A stretch of 64,000 nucleotides of DNA from JADJYF01 sp965278995 (GTDB taxonomy: Bacteria; Pseudomonadota; Gammaproteobacteria; Ga0077536), in contig OZ257136.1 in NCBI GenBank assembly GCA_965278995.1, forward strand, positions 124,001-188,000, given 5' to 3'. The notes under the pieces are model-generated. The model was not told where the DNA came from, searched no databases, and worked only from the letters and a program-made list of their open reading frames with translations. Shown in pieces: positions 37,464 through 45,912 of the stretch. The position numbers were made by a program, and so were the translations under genes. The number at the start of each line of letters is the position of its first letter. Position 1 is the first letter of the stretch.

Positions 37464-38486
37464 TCAGCCTTGCGAGAGCAGGCTGCGCAGATCGATCACG
37501 GCTGCATTGGCGCGTGAAATGAAGGAGGCCATGACCAGGGAGTGATTGGCGACCAGTCCGAAGCCGGTGCCGTTCAGTATCATCGGACTCCAGACCGTAT
37601 CCTGGGTTGCCTCCAGTTCGCGGATGATCTGACGCAGGCTTACCAGCGCATTTTTCTTTTCCAGTACCGGGCCGCAATCGACTTCGATGGCACGCAGAAA
37701 CTGGATCAGCGCCCACGTCGCACCGCGTGCTTCGTAGAAGACGTCGTCCAACTCAGTCCACGGTGTCTTCACGCTGTATTCGCTGGCGCGCGGCTTGGAC
37801 TGGCTGGCGGAACTGTCGCTGCCGAGATCGGTGTTGACCCGATGCTGGCCGACCGAGGCGCCGAGACGCTGCGACAAGCTGCCCAGCCGCTTCTCGACGA
37901 TTGCGAGCCAGTCCCGCAGGTTGTCGGCGCGCGCGTAGAACTGCCCGTCTTCCTGATTTTCGTCGGTCAGTCGTGTGAGATAGCGCTCGAGAGCGACCAT
38001 GCCCTTGCCGTATTCGCTTTCAGTCGATGGCAGGATCCAGGACGAATTGTCGAAATTGAATTGTGGTTCGGCGACAGTCAGGTCGGCGTCCTCGGTCGAC
38101 TGCGTTTGCGAGCGGCTGAAATCGTTGCGTAGCGCCTTGGCCAGGTCGCGCATCTGAGTGAGGACGCCGAACTCCCAGTTCGGAATGTTATCCATCAACA
38201 CACCGGGCGGGGCGACATCATTGGAGAGATAGCCGCCACGTTTGTCGAGCAATGCGTCGCCGACAGTCAGCAGGGTGGCAACTGTTGTAACACCGGTCAT
38301 GGCGGCTTTGTCCTTGTTGCCGACACGGGTCTGCGCTGCCGCTCGAACATCGAACAAATCGGGCTCGTGGTCCCAGAAGAACATCACAATAAGGATGACC
38401 AGGACCAGGGCGGTGAGCGCGCCTGCGGCGCTACCGGCGCCAAAGCCACCTAACGAAAATCGGGATGAAGCAGTCGGGTCGGCCAT
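37464..38486 (-). CDS. DUF2333 family membrane-anchored protein
   Basis: The protein has 340 residues from ATG 38486, with AGGAAT about 6 nt upstream. One membrane helix near residues 22-40 (AAGALTALVLVILIVMFFW) is followed by a periplasmic domain. VAPPGVLMDNIPNWEFGVL, DDVFYEARGATWALIQFLRA and the C-terminal IDLRSLL fit DUF2333, which is found mainly in gammaproteobacteria. Function is unknown. Confidence 0.85.
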   Translation of the reverse strand: MADPTASSRFSLGGFGAGSAAGALTALVLVILIVMFFWDHEPDLFDVRAAAQTRVGNKDKAAMTGVTTVATLLTVGDALLDKRGGYLSNDVAPPGVLMDNIPNWEFGVLTQMRDLAKALRNDFSRSQTQSTEDADLTVAEPQFNFDNSSWILPSTESEYGKGMVALERYLTRLTDENQEDGQFYARADNLRDWLAIVEKRLGSLSQRLGASVGQHRVNTDLGSDSSASQSKPRASEYSVKTPWTELDDVFYEARGATWALIQFLRAIEVDCGPVLEKKNALVSLRQIIRELEATQDTVWSPMILNGTGFGLVANHSLVMASFISRANAAVIDLRSLLSQG

Positions 38487-38542
38487 GCGGATTCCTGTCA
38501 GCTGGAGCAAGTGTCGGGGCGGTATCGTACCGCACAGCGGCG

Positions 38543-39760
38543 TCAGGCGATGCGCGCGCGCATCTCATCGCGCTGCAAGCGCCGCTCGCGGTAACCGGCG
38601 GTCAGGGGCACCGCAATCAGCAGCAATGCACCGATCATTACCATTGACCACCCGCCGTGCTGGTAAGCGAAGCCGGCCCAGGTCACGCCGAACCAGGCGC
38701 CCAGATAATAGAACAGCACGTAAAGTGCGTTGGCGCGACCTTGACCGCTGCGCAAACGGCGGTTGAGTGCACCGACGGCTGCGGCATGAACCGTGAAGAA
38801 ACCGCCGCAGACGCCGAGCAGGCCCAGCACAATCGCCGGCGCCGACGGCAGCAGCATCGCAAGCAGCGCTGCGGCCAGCAGCAGCGCGCCACCGATCAGC
38901 GTGTTGCCACTGCCGTAACGGTTGGCGAGTCGGCCGGCGCCGGGCGCCATGAAGATCCCGATCAGATAAACCAGATAGACCAGGGTCGTCTGCTGGCTCG
39001 AATAGTTGAACGGTGCGCTGCCCAGTCGATAAGGCATGAAATTGAACACCGGTGAAAAGACCGCTTGACCGGCAGCGCCGCACAAGCAGGGCAGCCACAC
39101 TTCACTGCGGCCAAGCAGGCCCCGATAACTCGGTTGTGTTTCTCTGGTGACATGACGAGCACCGGCTCGCGGCAGTACGTACAGACCGACGACGACGGCG
39201 ACGACGACCATCGCCGCTGCGGACAGAAAAGCGTGCCGCCAGGCGTCCGGCGGATGCACCCAGCCACCCAGCAGACGGCCGAACATGCCGCCGAGCACGG
39301 TCGCCGCAACGTACGAACCCATCACGACATTCAAGCGCGCTGGCGGCAATGTGCGAGCGAGAAAGGCGGCCAGGCAGGTCGTTAGAGCAGGAACGAACAG
39401 GCCCTGGCAGAACCGCGCGACGATGAGCACATCGAGCGTCGTGGCCGTTGCGCAGATCAGACCGGCAATGACGAGCGCCGTGCCGCCGAGCGCTATCAAT
39501 GGCCGCACGGGCATATGGTCGGCAAGCCAGCCGAACGGCAGATTGGCCAGCGCGATGCCGAGCAGAACGGCCGACACGGTGTAGGCTGTCGTCACCGTGT
39601 CGCTGCCGAACTCCTGTTGGAGCACCGGCAACACCGGCTGGGTGACGTAGATGTTGGCGAACGCGGCGGCGACCAGCGCGAAGACAGCGGCTTGCAGGCG
39701 AAACTGGCTCGTGTCTCTGGCGTTCTGGCCCGCGTGCCGGCTCATGCGCTGAACCGCCAT
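38543..39760 (-). CDS. MFS transporter (YnfM-like)
   Basis: The protein has 405 residues from ATG 39760; ATG 39745 is also possible. Twelve hydrophobic segments, FANIYVTQPVLPVLQQEFG in helix 1, and the loop GWLADHMPVRP are MFS hallmarks. The family looks closest to YnfM/arabinose-type exporters. It is the last gene downstream of the nitrile hydratase cluster with a 61-bp gap, so it may import nitriles or amides or export their products. That link is inference. Confidence 0.87.
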   Translation of the reverse strand: MAVQRMSRHAGQNARDTSQFRLQAAVFALVAAAFANIYVTQPVLPVLQQEFGSDTVTTAYTVSAVLLGIALANLPFGWLADHMPVRPLIALGGTALVIAGLICATATTLDVLIVARFCQGLFVPALTTCLAAFLARTLPPARLNVVMGSYVAATVLGGMFGRLLGGWVHPPDAWRHAFLSAAAMVVVAVVVGLYVLPRAGARHVTRETQPSYRGLLGRSEVWLPCLCGAAGQAVFSPVFNFMPYRLGSAPFNYSSQQTTLVYLVYLIGIFMAPGAGRLANRYGSGNTLIGGALLLAAALLAMLLPSAPAIVLGLLGVCGGFFTVHAAAVGALNRRLRSGQGRANALYVLFYYLGAWFGVTWAGFAYQHGGWSMVMIGALLLIAVPLTAGYRERRLQRDEMRARIA

Positions 39761-39821
39761 GGATATCGGCACCCACTCAGGTGCTGCGCGCCGCCAGCTC
39801 GCGGCTCCCGGCACCGGATGG

Positions 39822-40178
39822 TCAATGAGGCGAGTGACTGTCCGGCGCCGGACCGCCTTGCGCGACTTCGAGCGCAGATTTGCGCGCGCTGAGTTCAGTA
39901 TCGCGACACAGCGCTTTTCTGGCGACGAGCTGCTCAGCTGCGCTCAGCCATAGCAGATAGTATCCACGATCATCGTCCCCGGCGCCGGACGTCCTGATGT
40001 CCTGACTCAATTGCTCAGCCCATTCCGGCCAGCTGAAATGCCCCTGTTGGTAGAGATGGACAACCAGGGCGAACGCGCGTGCTTCCCACGGATTGTTGAA
40101 CACGAGTTCGCGCCCATCGTCGGTCGGAACGTGCGGGATGTCGGCAACCGCGGGGATACCTTTGTCACATGCAGTCAT
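39822..40178 (-). CDS. Nitrile hydratase accessory protein (P14K/NhlE-like)
   Basis: The protein has 118 residues from ATG 40178. GRELVFNNPWEARAFALVVH is the conserved block shared by nitrile hydratase beta-like activator proteins, and WPEWAEQL follows. Such proteins help insert cobalt and oxidise the active-site cysteines of the alpha subunit. It lies 26 bp after the beta subunit gene. The upstream extension to 40232 overlaps the beta gene and is unlikely. Confidence 0.88.
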   Translation of the reverse strand: MTACDKGIPAVADIPHVPTDDGRELVFNNPWEARAFALVVHLYQQGHFSWPEWAEQLSQDIRTSGAGDDDRGYYLLWLSAAEQLVARKALCRDTELSARKSALEVAQGGPAPDSHSPH

Positions 40179-40204
40179 ACAGATTGGCCTGATCGGCGGC
40201 CGGC

Positions 40205-40864
40205 TCAGGCCGGCACCAGATAGTCGTCCCACAGATCGACGAACACGGAATCGTTACGCGAAGCCCGCGAGCCCCATAATTCCTGTGCGCTGAAATAGAC
40301 GCTGTAACAATGTTGCGGTTTTTCGCCCTTGCCGTGGGCGTGGGTATCAGGAAAGACGAACACGCCATGATCGCGATCGATGCAGCCAAGCTTGTCACGC
40401 ACGTAACGCGGCATGCGTGTATGGCCGCTGGGGTTGATGTTTTTCACCACGACCATGTCGCCTTCCTTGAAACGCGGTTCGACGACCGCCTCGACTCTGG
40501 CGCTGGCGCCATGGGCAACGATTTTTGGTACATCGGCGGCACGCAGCGGCGGCGTCGCTTTCGGTTCGCCGAGTATGGCGTGACCGGTGCGCAGTTCCTC
40601 GGCGGTAACGACGCCTTTTTCGAGCGCCAGAGTCTCCAGCGCATGCAGCCAGTGTTCGTAATAGGATGAATTCAGATACGACATTGCGCCCATGCGCTCG
40701 ATGGCATGGCGGAATTCATCGATATTGAAGAAACCGAGGGCGGACGTCGGCGCGAACATGCCGAGCATGCGGCGCTCCCAGTCGGCGTGGAATACCGGCT
40801 CGTTCTTTTCGACAGCAAGCGGCCCGAGGCCGTGCATGCCACCCAGATCGTGGATGCCGTTCAT
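40205..40864 (-). CDS. nthB: Nitrile hydratase beta subunit
   Basis: The protein has 219 residues. The N-terminus MNGIHDLGGMHGLGP is diagnostic. The C-terminal SH3-like barrel contains FKEGDMVVVKNINPSGHTR and LGCIDRDHGVFVFPDTHAHG. With the alpha subunit it forms the enzyme that hydrates nitriles to amides. It follows the alpha gene by 15 bp and precedes the accessory gene. Confidence 0.95.
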   Translation of the reverse strand: MNGIHDLGGMHGLGPLAVEKNEPVFHADWERRMLGMFAPTSALGFFNIDEFRHAIERMGAMSYLNSSYYEHWLHALETLALEKGVVTAEELRTGHAILGEPKATPPLRAADVPKIVAHGASARVEAVVEPRFKEGDMVVVKNINPSGHTRMPRYVRDKLGCIDRDHGVFVFPDTHAHGKGEKPQHCYSVYFSAQELWGSRASRNDSVFVDLWDDYLVPA

Positions 40865-40879
40865 CGCGCTTCCTTTACG

Positions 40880-41563
40880 TTACTTCTTCGGCGGCGACGC
40901 GACCCGCGCCACGCCGATCATCGAATCGCGGGTGACCAGCGCCGCAAGTTCGGCTTCGCTCAACCTTTCGGTGCCGGGCGGACGTTCCGGCAGAACCATG
41001 TAGCGCAGTTCGGCTGTGCTGTCCCACACCCGCACTTCGACATCGTCGTCGACTTTCAGACCGAATTCTTTCAACACAGCGCGCGGTTCGGAAACGACTC
41101 TTGCGCGATACGGCGCAGCCTTGTACCACACCGGCGGTAGACCGAGCGTCGGCCACGGATAGCACGAGCACAGCGTGCACACGAGCACGTTGTGCACGGT
41201 CGCCGTGTTTTCGACCACGACCATGTCTTCGCCCTGGATGCCGGAATAGCCAAGCTCGGCGATCGCAGCAGTCCCATCGGCGAGCAGACGCTGCTTGTAT
41301 TCGCGGTCGGTCCAGGCACGAGCAACGACGCGGGCGCCGTTGTGCGGCCCGACTTTAGTCTCATAGGTTTCGATCAGCGCATCGACCGCGGCTGGATCGA
41401 TCAGGCCTTTTTCAGTCAACACCTGTTCCAGCGCCTTGACGCGCAGTTCGGGGTCGGTCAGCGGCCGGCTGTGGGCATGCAGATGATTGTCGTCGTCATG
41501 ACCGTGGCCATCGTGGTCATTGTGATCGTGATCGTCGTCGTGATGATGATGGTCGCCGCTCAT
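40880..41563 (-). CDS. nthA: Cobalt-type nitrile hydratase alpha subunit with His-rich N-terminus
   Basis: The protein has 227 residues from ATG 41563. The metal-binding motif VCTLCSC (C129, C132, C134) has the threonine typical of cobalt enzymes; iron enzymes usually have serine there. The first 31 residues contain 12 histidines and many aspartates (GDHHHHDDDHDHNDHDGHGH), not found in most relatives, and may store or accept metal. The product amide is the substrate of the amidase encoded 19 bp upstream. An in-frame extension to 41644 overlaps the amidase gene. Confidence 0.95.
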   Translation of the reverse strand: MSGDHHHHDDDHDHNDHDGHGHDDDNHLHAHSRPLTDPELRVKALEQVLTEKGLIDPAAVDALIETYETKVGPHNGARVVARAWTDREYKQRLLADGTAAIAELGYSGIQGEDMVVVENTATVHNVLVCTLCSCYPWPTLGLPPVWYKAAPYRARVVSEPRAVLKEFGLKVDDDVEVRVWDSTAELRYMVLPERPPGTERLSEAELAALVTRDSMIGVARVASPPKK

Positions 41564-41582
41564 GGCCGGGCAATCCTCGCTG

Positions 41583-43100
41583 TCAAACGTTCCATTGCGC
41601 GTTCTGTTCGAACGCATGCGCGGCGCGCAGTACCGTACTCTCATCGAAATGCCGCCCGATCAGCATCATGCCTACCGGCAAGCCGGCCGACATCGCGCAC
41701 GGTACGGTCATCGCCGGATGACCACTGACGTCGAAAGGTGCCGTATTGTTCAGCATTTCGAGCGCACGCTGAATGGTGAGTTCACGCGTGCAGTCGGCCG
41801 GTGGTATCGGCGTCGCTTTCATCGGCATCGTCGGCATGATCAACAGGTCGTAATCCTTCAGCGCGGCATCGTAGGCCAGGCGCAGCTTGATGGCGAGATT
41901 CTGCGCTTTGGCGTAGTAGCGACCATGGTAGTTGTCGTCCATGTACTGACCCATCAGCATGACCAGCTTGGTGGTCTCTGAGAGGTCGTTTGGCCGGGTC
42001 AGGCGCCCGCGAGCGAATGAATCCAGCAAGCCGACGTTGTAATAGCCTTTCCAGTTCGTGCCCATGCTGTTGCCTTTGACCATGAGCGCGGTCGCGCCCT
42101 CGATCGCGATGCCATTCCAGATGTGCAGACCGTCGCGATGCAACGGAATCGAAATCTCTTCGACGCTCGCGCCAAGTGACTTGTACAGCTCGGCCGCTTC
42201 GCGCACGCAGGTGTCGACATCGGATTCGGACAGGCCCGGCCAGGCAAAACCTTCAGTGACGACAGCGATACGCAGATCGCTGACATCACCGGTCAGCGCT
42301 TTGCTATAGCGATCGACGCGAACATTGCGCTGGCGCGGGTCCATGCCGTCGTCTCCAGCAATGACTTCGAGCAGTAGCGCATTGTCGGCGACTGTGCGCG
42401 TCATCGGTCCGAGGTGGTCCAGCGTCAGCTCTATCGGGAACGCGCCGGTGTACGGCACCAGGCCATGTGTCGGTTTCAAGCCATAGATGCCGCACCAGCT
42501 TGCCGGCATACGGATCGAGCCGCCCTGATCGCCGCCGATGGCCATGTCGACTGCGCCGGAAGCGACCAGCGCGGCACTGCCGCTGGAGGAGCCGCCAGTG
42601 CTATGCAGCAGATTGTGTGGATTGCGTACCGGCAGCGTGTCGCAGGTATGACTGCCGCCGGAGAAGCACAGGTTTTCACATACCGCTTTACCGAGGATCT
42701 CGCCGCCGGCATCGAGAATGCGCGTGACCACAGTGGCGTCGATATCCGGCACATAACCCTCGAGGACCGAAGCGCCGTTCATCATCGGCACGCCGGCGAC
42801 GCAGACGTTGTCCTTGATGGCGATGCGCTTGCCTTTCAGTTTGCCGCCGCGTGCGCCGGCAATCGTGCAGCGGTAGTACCAGGCATTGAGCGGATTGTCG
42901 GCGGGTTCCGGGCGCCACGCGCCGGCCCGCGGATATTTGACTTCGGGTTTCGGTTCGACGAGCTCGTCGATGCGCTCATACGAGGCGATGGGCCCGGCCA
43001 GCAGACCCTGGAACGACTGCAGATCGTCGTCGGACAGATCCAACCCGTACTGGCGCGCTATCAGATCGAGGTTGCCCAGGGTCGGAGTCTTGATTTTCAA
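41583..43100 (-). CDS. Amidase-signature enzyme, nitrile-pathway amidase
   Basis: The protein has 505 residues from TTG 43100, chosen because AGAGGAC lies 7-13 nt upstream; TTG 43136 is the longer option. The Ser-cisSer-Lys triad is visible: K96 in AIKDN, the cis-Ser in GGSSSGSAA (169-177) and nucleophile S195 in GGDQGGSIR. It strongly resembles the enantioselective amidases found beside nitrile hydratases, with NPLNAWYY, VAGVPMMNG and GLVPYTGAFPIE. It converts the amide to carboxylate and ammonia. It is the first gene of the nitrile operon. Confidence 0.93.
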   Translation of the reverse strand: MKIKTPTLGNLDLIARQYGLDLSDDDLQSFQGLLAGPIASYERIDELVEPKPEVKYPRAGAWRPEPADNPLNAWYYRCTIAGARGGKLKGKRIAIKDNVCVAGVPMMNGASVLEGYVPDIDATVVTRILDAGGEILGKAVCENLCFSGGSHTCDTLPVRNPHNLLHSTGGSSSGSAALVASGAVDMAIGGDQGGSIRMPASWCGIYGLKPTHGLVPYTGAFPIELTLDHLGPMTRTVADNALLLEVIAGDDGMDPRQRNVRVDRYSKALTGDVSDLRIAVVTEGFAWPGLSESDVDTCVREAAELYKSLGASVEEISIPLHRDGLHIWNGIAIEGATALMVKGNSMGTNWKGYYNVGLLDSFARGRLTRPNDLSETTKLVMLMGQYMDDNYHGRYYAKAQNLAIKLRLAYDAALKDYDLLIMPTMPMKATPIPPADCTRELTIQRALEMLNNTAPFDVSGHPAMTVPCAMSAGLPVGMMLIGRHFDESTVLRAAHAFEQNAQWNV

Positions 43101-43185
43101 GCACTTGTCCTCTGCGGTGGTTGCGCGGCCCGTCAATGTACACCTTTCCGCAGGGCCGTAGAACCGGCCGCCGTCGCGGCTCCGC

Positions 43186-43620
43186 TCAAGCCAGCACGTC
43201 GCCTTTCTGATCGTCGACTATCAGCGCATACATGAATTGTTCGAGCTCTGGCCCCATCGCGTCGCGCGACGAAACCATGCCCACCGGACGACCGTTCTCG
43301 ACCACCGGGACATGGCGGAACTTGTTCGCATGCATCAGTTCGAGCGCAGAAGCAAATGGCTTGTCCGGGTGGATGGTGACCGGGTTGCGCGTCATGACGT
43401 CCGAGACTCGCGTCAGATTTGGATCGCGGTTGGCGGCGACAACGCGGAACAGGGCGTCGCGTTCGGTAAAAATACCGGCCAGTTCATGGCCATCGAGAAC
43501 TAGAATGGCGCCGACCTGGCGCTGTTTCATCAATCGCGCGGCCTCGCCGATACTCATCAGGGCCTGGGCGGTCACCAGCTCCTGTTCGGCGATAATGGAG
43601 CGTATGGTGCGGGCAGTCAT
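43186..43620 (-). CDS. CBS-domain pair protein
   Basis: The protein has 144 residues from ATG 43620, with AGGAGA upstream. Two CBS domains cover the whole chain: VTAQALMSIGEAARLMKQRQ... GIFTERD and MTRNPVTIHPDKPFASALEL... GMVSSRD. Such stand-alone pairs bind adenine nucleotides and act as energy or redox sensors. It is transcribed toward the amidase gene with an 85-bp gap, so it may lead the nitrile operon. Confidence 0.9.
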   Translation of the reverse strand: MTARTIRSIIAEQELVTAQALMSIGEAARLMKQRQVGAILVLDGHELAGIFTERDALFRVVAANRDPNLTRVSDVMTRNPVTIHPDKPFASALELMHANKFRHVPVVENGRPVGMVSSRDAMGPELEQFMYALIVDDQKGDVLA

Positions 43621-43829
43621 GCGGTCTCTCCTGTTTGGTGCGCGTTGCGCCGTTGCGGGGCAGGCCATGCGTTGTGGCCGGGGCTCTATCTTAGCGCCGC
43701 TGCCGGCCGTCGCAAATGTTGCGCCGCCACTTGCAGGCGCGGGTGAAACCGCGAGAATAGGACGGATGAACAAGGCCACCGATACGCGGCGGTCATCCCG
43801 CCCCTCGGCGGTCCAACGGAGGTTTGTCC

Positions 43830-45848
43830 ATGTGGCGTGTCGGAATCGATGTCGGTGGTACTTTCACTGATTTGTTTGCGTGGCGAGAAGACGGTCGCCA
43901 GTTGAGTGCCAAAGTCCTGACGACAAAACACGATCGTGCCCAGGGCGTGATGTCCGCGATCCGCGAGGCCGGCCTCGAGCCGCGCGAGATCTCCCATCTC
44001 ATGCATGGGACAACCACGGCCACCAACGCGCTCATCACGCGCGATTACCCTGAAGCGGCCATGATTACGACCGATGGCTTTCGCGACACCATCGAAATCG
44101 GGCGCCAGCATCGCGCCCATCTGTATGACCCGTATCAACAGAAACCGAAGCCCATCATCAAGCGCCGTTATCGATACACTATCGATGAGCGGATGGATGC
44201 CCGCGGCAATGTCGTGCGCCCGCTCGATGCCGGGCGCGCGCGCGCGATTGCCGAGAAAATCAAGGAACACGACATCAAGTCGGTGGCGATCGCGTTCATC
44301 AACGCTTACGTCAGCGCAGCCCACGAGAATGCCATGCAGGAGATAGTGCTGGCGGTCAATCCCGGTATCTACTGTGTGACGTCGTCCGATACCCGCCCGG
44401 TGTTTCGCGAGCATGGGCGCTTTACGACGACGGCTATTCGCGCGGCGACTTTGCCGGTCATGGAACAGTATTTCAATCAGCTCGAGGCGAGTCTTACCGG
44501 CGCTGGATTCACCGGTCGATTGTTGATCCTGAAAAGCAGCGGCGGCATTACCGGGGTCGACTACGCCAAGCGTCATCCCGAGGAATTGATCGAATCCGGT
44601 CCCGCTGGCGGCGTGGCCTATGCGGCCTACCTGAGCGAACTGAAAGGCGATTGCCCGAATATCATCCACACCGATGTCGGTGGAACCAGCTTCGATGTCT
44701 CCATCGTAGAAGATGGCAAAGGACTGGTCACCCGCGATCACGAGATCGAATGGGAAATCCCGGTCATCGTGCCGATGCTCGACATTCACAGCGTCGGCGC
44801 AGGCGGCGGTTCTATCGGCTGGATCGACGAAGGTGGCAGTCTGCGGGTCGGCCCGCACAGCGCTGGTTCCAGTCCCGGACCGGTGTGCTACGGGCTGGGT
44901 GGCAAACTGCCGACGATAACTGACGCCAATCTGCTGTTGGGTCGCATCGAGCCGACCCTGGGTGGCAAGATGGTGCTCGATCGGGCGGCGGCCGAGCAGG
45001 CCATGGAGCGCCTGGCCGAAGAATTCGGTCTGTCGGCCATTCAGACCGCTGACGGCATGATCCGCATCGGCTGCGAGAACATGGCCCAGGCGGTCAAGAA
45101 AGTATTGGTCGGGCGCGGTCGCGATCCGCGCGATTTCATTCTGGCCAGCTTCGGCGGTGCGGGCGCCATGCACGCGTGCTTCGTTGCCGATTCGATGAAC
45201 ATTCCGCGCATCATCGTACCCGCCGAAGCGGGCGTTGCTTCAGCTTTCGGCGCAACCGCCATGGATCTGCGCCAGGATCTGGAAGCGTTCTATTTTGCGC
45301 CTGTCGCCGAAGCCGATGTCGCCGCCATCAATCGTATCTATGAGCAGCTCGAGCACGACGCACGTGCGCTGCTGGTGGCCGACGGCGTGCCGGCGGCGGA
45401 CGTGCTGTTGTCGCGCTCCGCGCAGATGCGCTACGTCGGTCAGGCCTATGAAGTCGACACGCCGATACCGTCGACGACGCTGACCGCGGCCGATCTGCCC
45501 GAAATCGCGCAGACTTTCCATAAATGCCACGAAATGGAGCACGGCGTCAGTTCGGACGACTTCGCCCCGGCGATCGTGTCGCTCGGCGTGACGGCGGTCG
45601 GGCGCATGGCCAGACCGCCGGCCAGAAAGCTCGCCGCTGCCGGGCGTGAACCGATCAAAGGCCAACGACAAGTCTATTTTGACGGCGCCTGGCACGAGAG
45701 TAATATCTATGACGGTCATGCGCTCGCCGAGGGGGCCCAGGTTGCCGGGCCCTGCATCGTGGAATTCGAACATGCCTGTGCGGTGCTGCCGCCGAACGCG
45801 CGAGCCAAGCTCGATGGTTACGGCAACATGATGATCGACATCCGCTGA
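43830..45848 (+). CDS. Hydantoinase A/oxoprolinase-family protein (second module)
   Basis: The protein has 672 residues from ATG 43830, with ACGGAGG at 43816-43822. VGIDVGGTFTDLF at the N-terminus and TDVGGTSFDVS near 282 are the ATPase motifs. GGAGAMHACF replaces the GGGGP motif of the first module. It forms a pair with the HyuB gene 64 bp downstream. ATP-dependent hydantoin or lactam opening and ketone carboxylation are both possible. No small zinc subunit gene is next to it. The gene is divergent from the CBS/nitrile unit. Confidence 0.9.
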   Translation: MWRVGIDVGGTFTDLFAWREDGRQLSAKVLTTKHDRAQGVMSAIREAGLEPREISHLMHGTTTATNALITRDYPEAAMITTDGFRDTIEIGRQHRAHLYDPYQQKPKPIIKRRYRYTIDERMDARGNVVRPLDAGRARAIAEKIKEHDIKSVAIAFINAYVSAAHENAMQEIVLAVNPGIYCVTSSDTRPVFREHGRFTTTAIRAATLPVMEQYFNQLEASLTGAGFTGRLLILKSSGGITGVDYAKRHPEELIESGPAGGVAYAAYLSELKGDCPNIIHTDVGGTSFDVSIVEDGKGLVTRDHEIEWEIPVIVPMLDIHSVGAGGGSIGWIDEGGSLRVGPHSAGSSPGPVCYGLGGKLPTITDANLLLGRIEPTLGGKMVLDRAAAEQAMERLAEEFGLSAIQTADGMIRIGCENMAQAVKKVLVGRGRDPRDFILASFGGAGAMHACFVADSMNIPRIIVPAEAGVASAFGATAMDLRQDLEAFYFAPVAEADVAAINRIYEQLEHDARALLVADGVPAADVLLSRSAQMRYVGQAYEVDTPIPSTTLTAADLPEIAQTFHKCHEMEHGVSSDDFAPAIVSLGVTAVGRMARPPARKLAAAGREPIKGQRQVYFDGAWHESNIYDGHALAEGAQVAGPCIVEFEHACAVLPPNARAKLDGYGNMMIDIR

Positions 45849-45912
45849 TTTATCCCGGCGGCATGACGCAGATTTCTTGACGAGTCGCGAGACGGCTTGA
45901 GGAGCAAATAGT

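Noticed and set aside
40706..41140. 144-codon plus-strand frame in the nitrile hydratase region
   Set aside because: Antisense to the alpha and beta subunit genes, which are certain.
43686..45173. 495-codon open frame on the minus strand
   Set aside because: Antisense to the second HyuA gene, whose ribosome binding site and motifs are clear; composition is that of a shadow frame.
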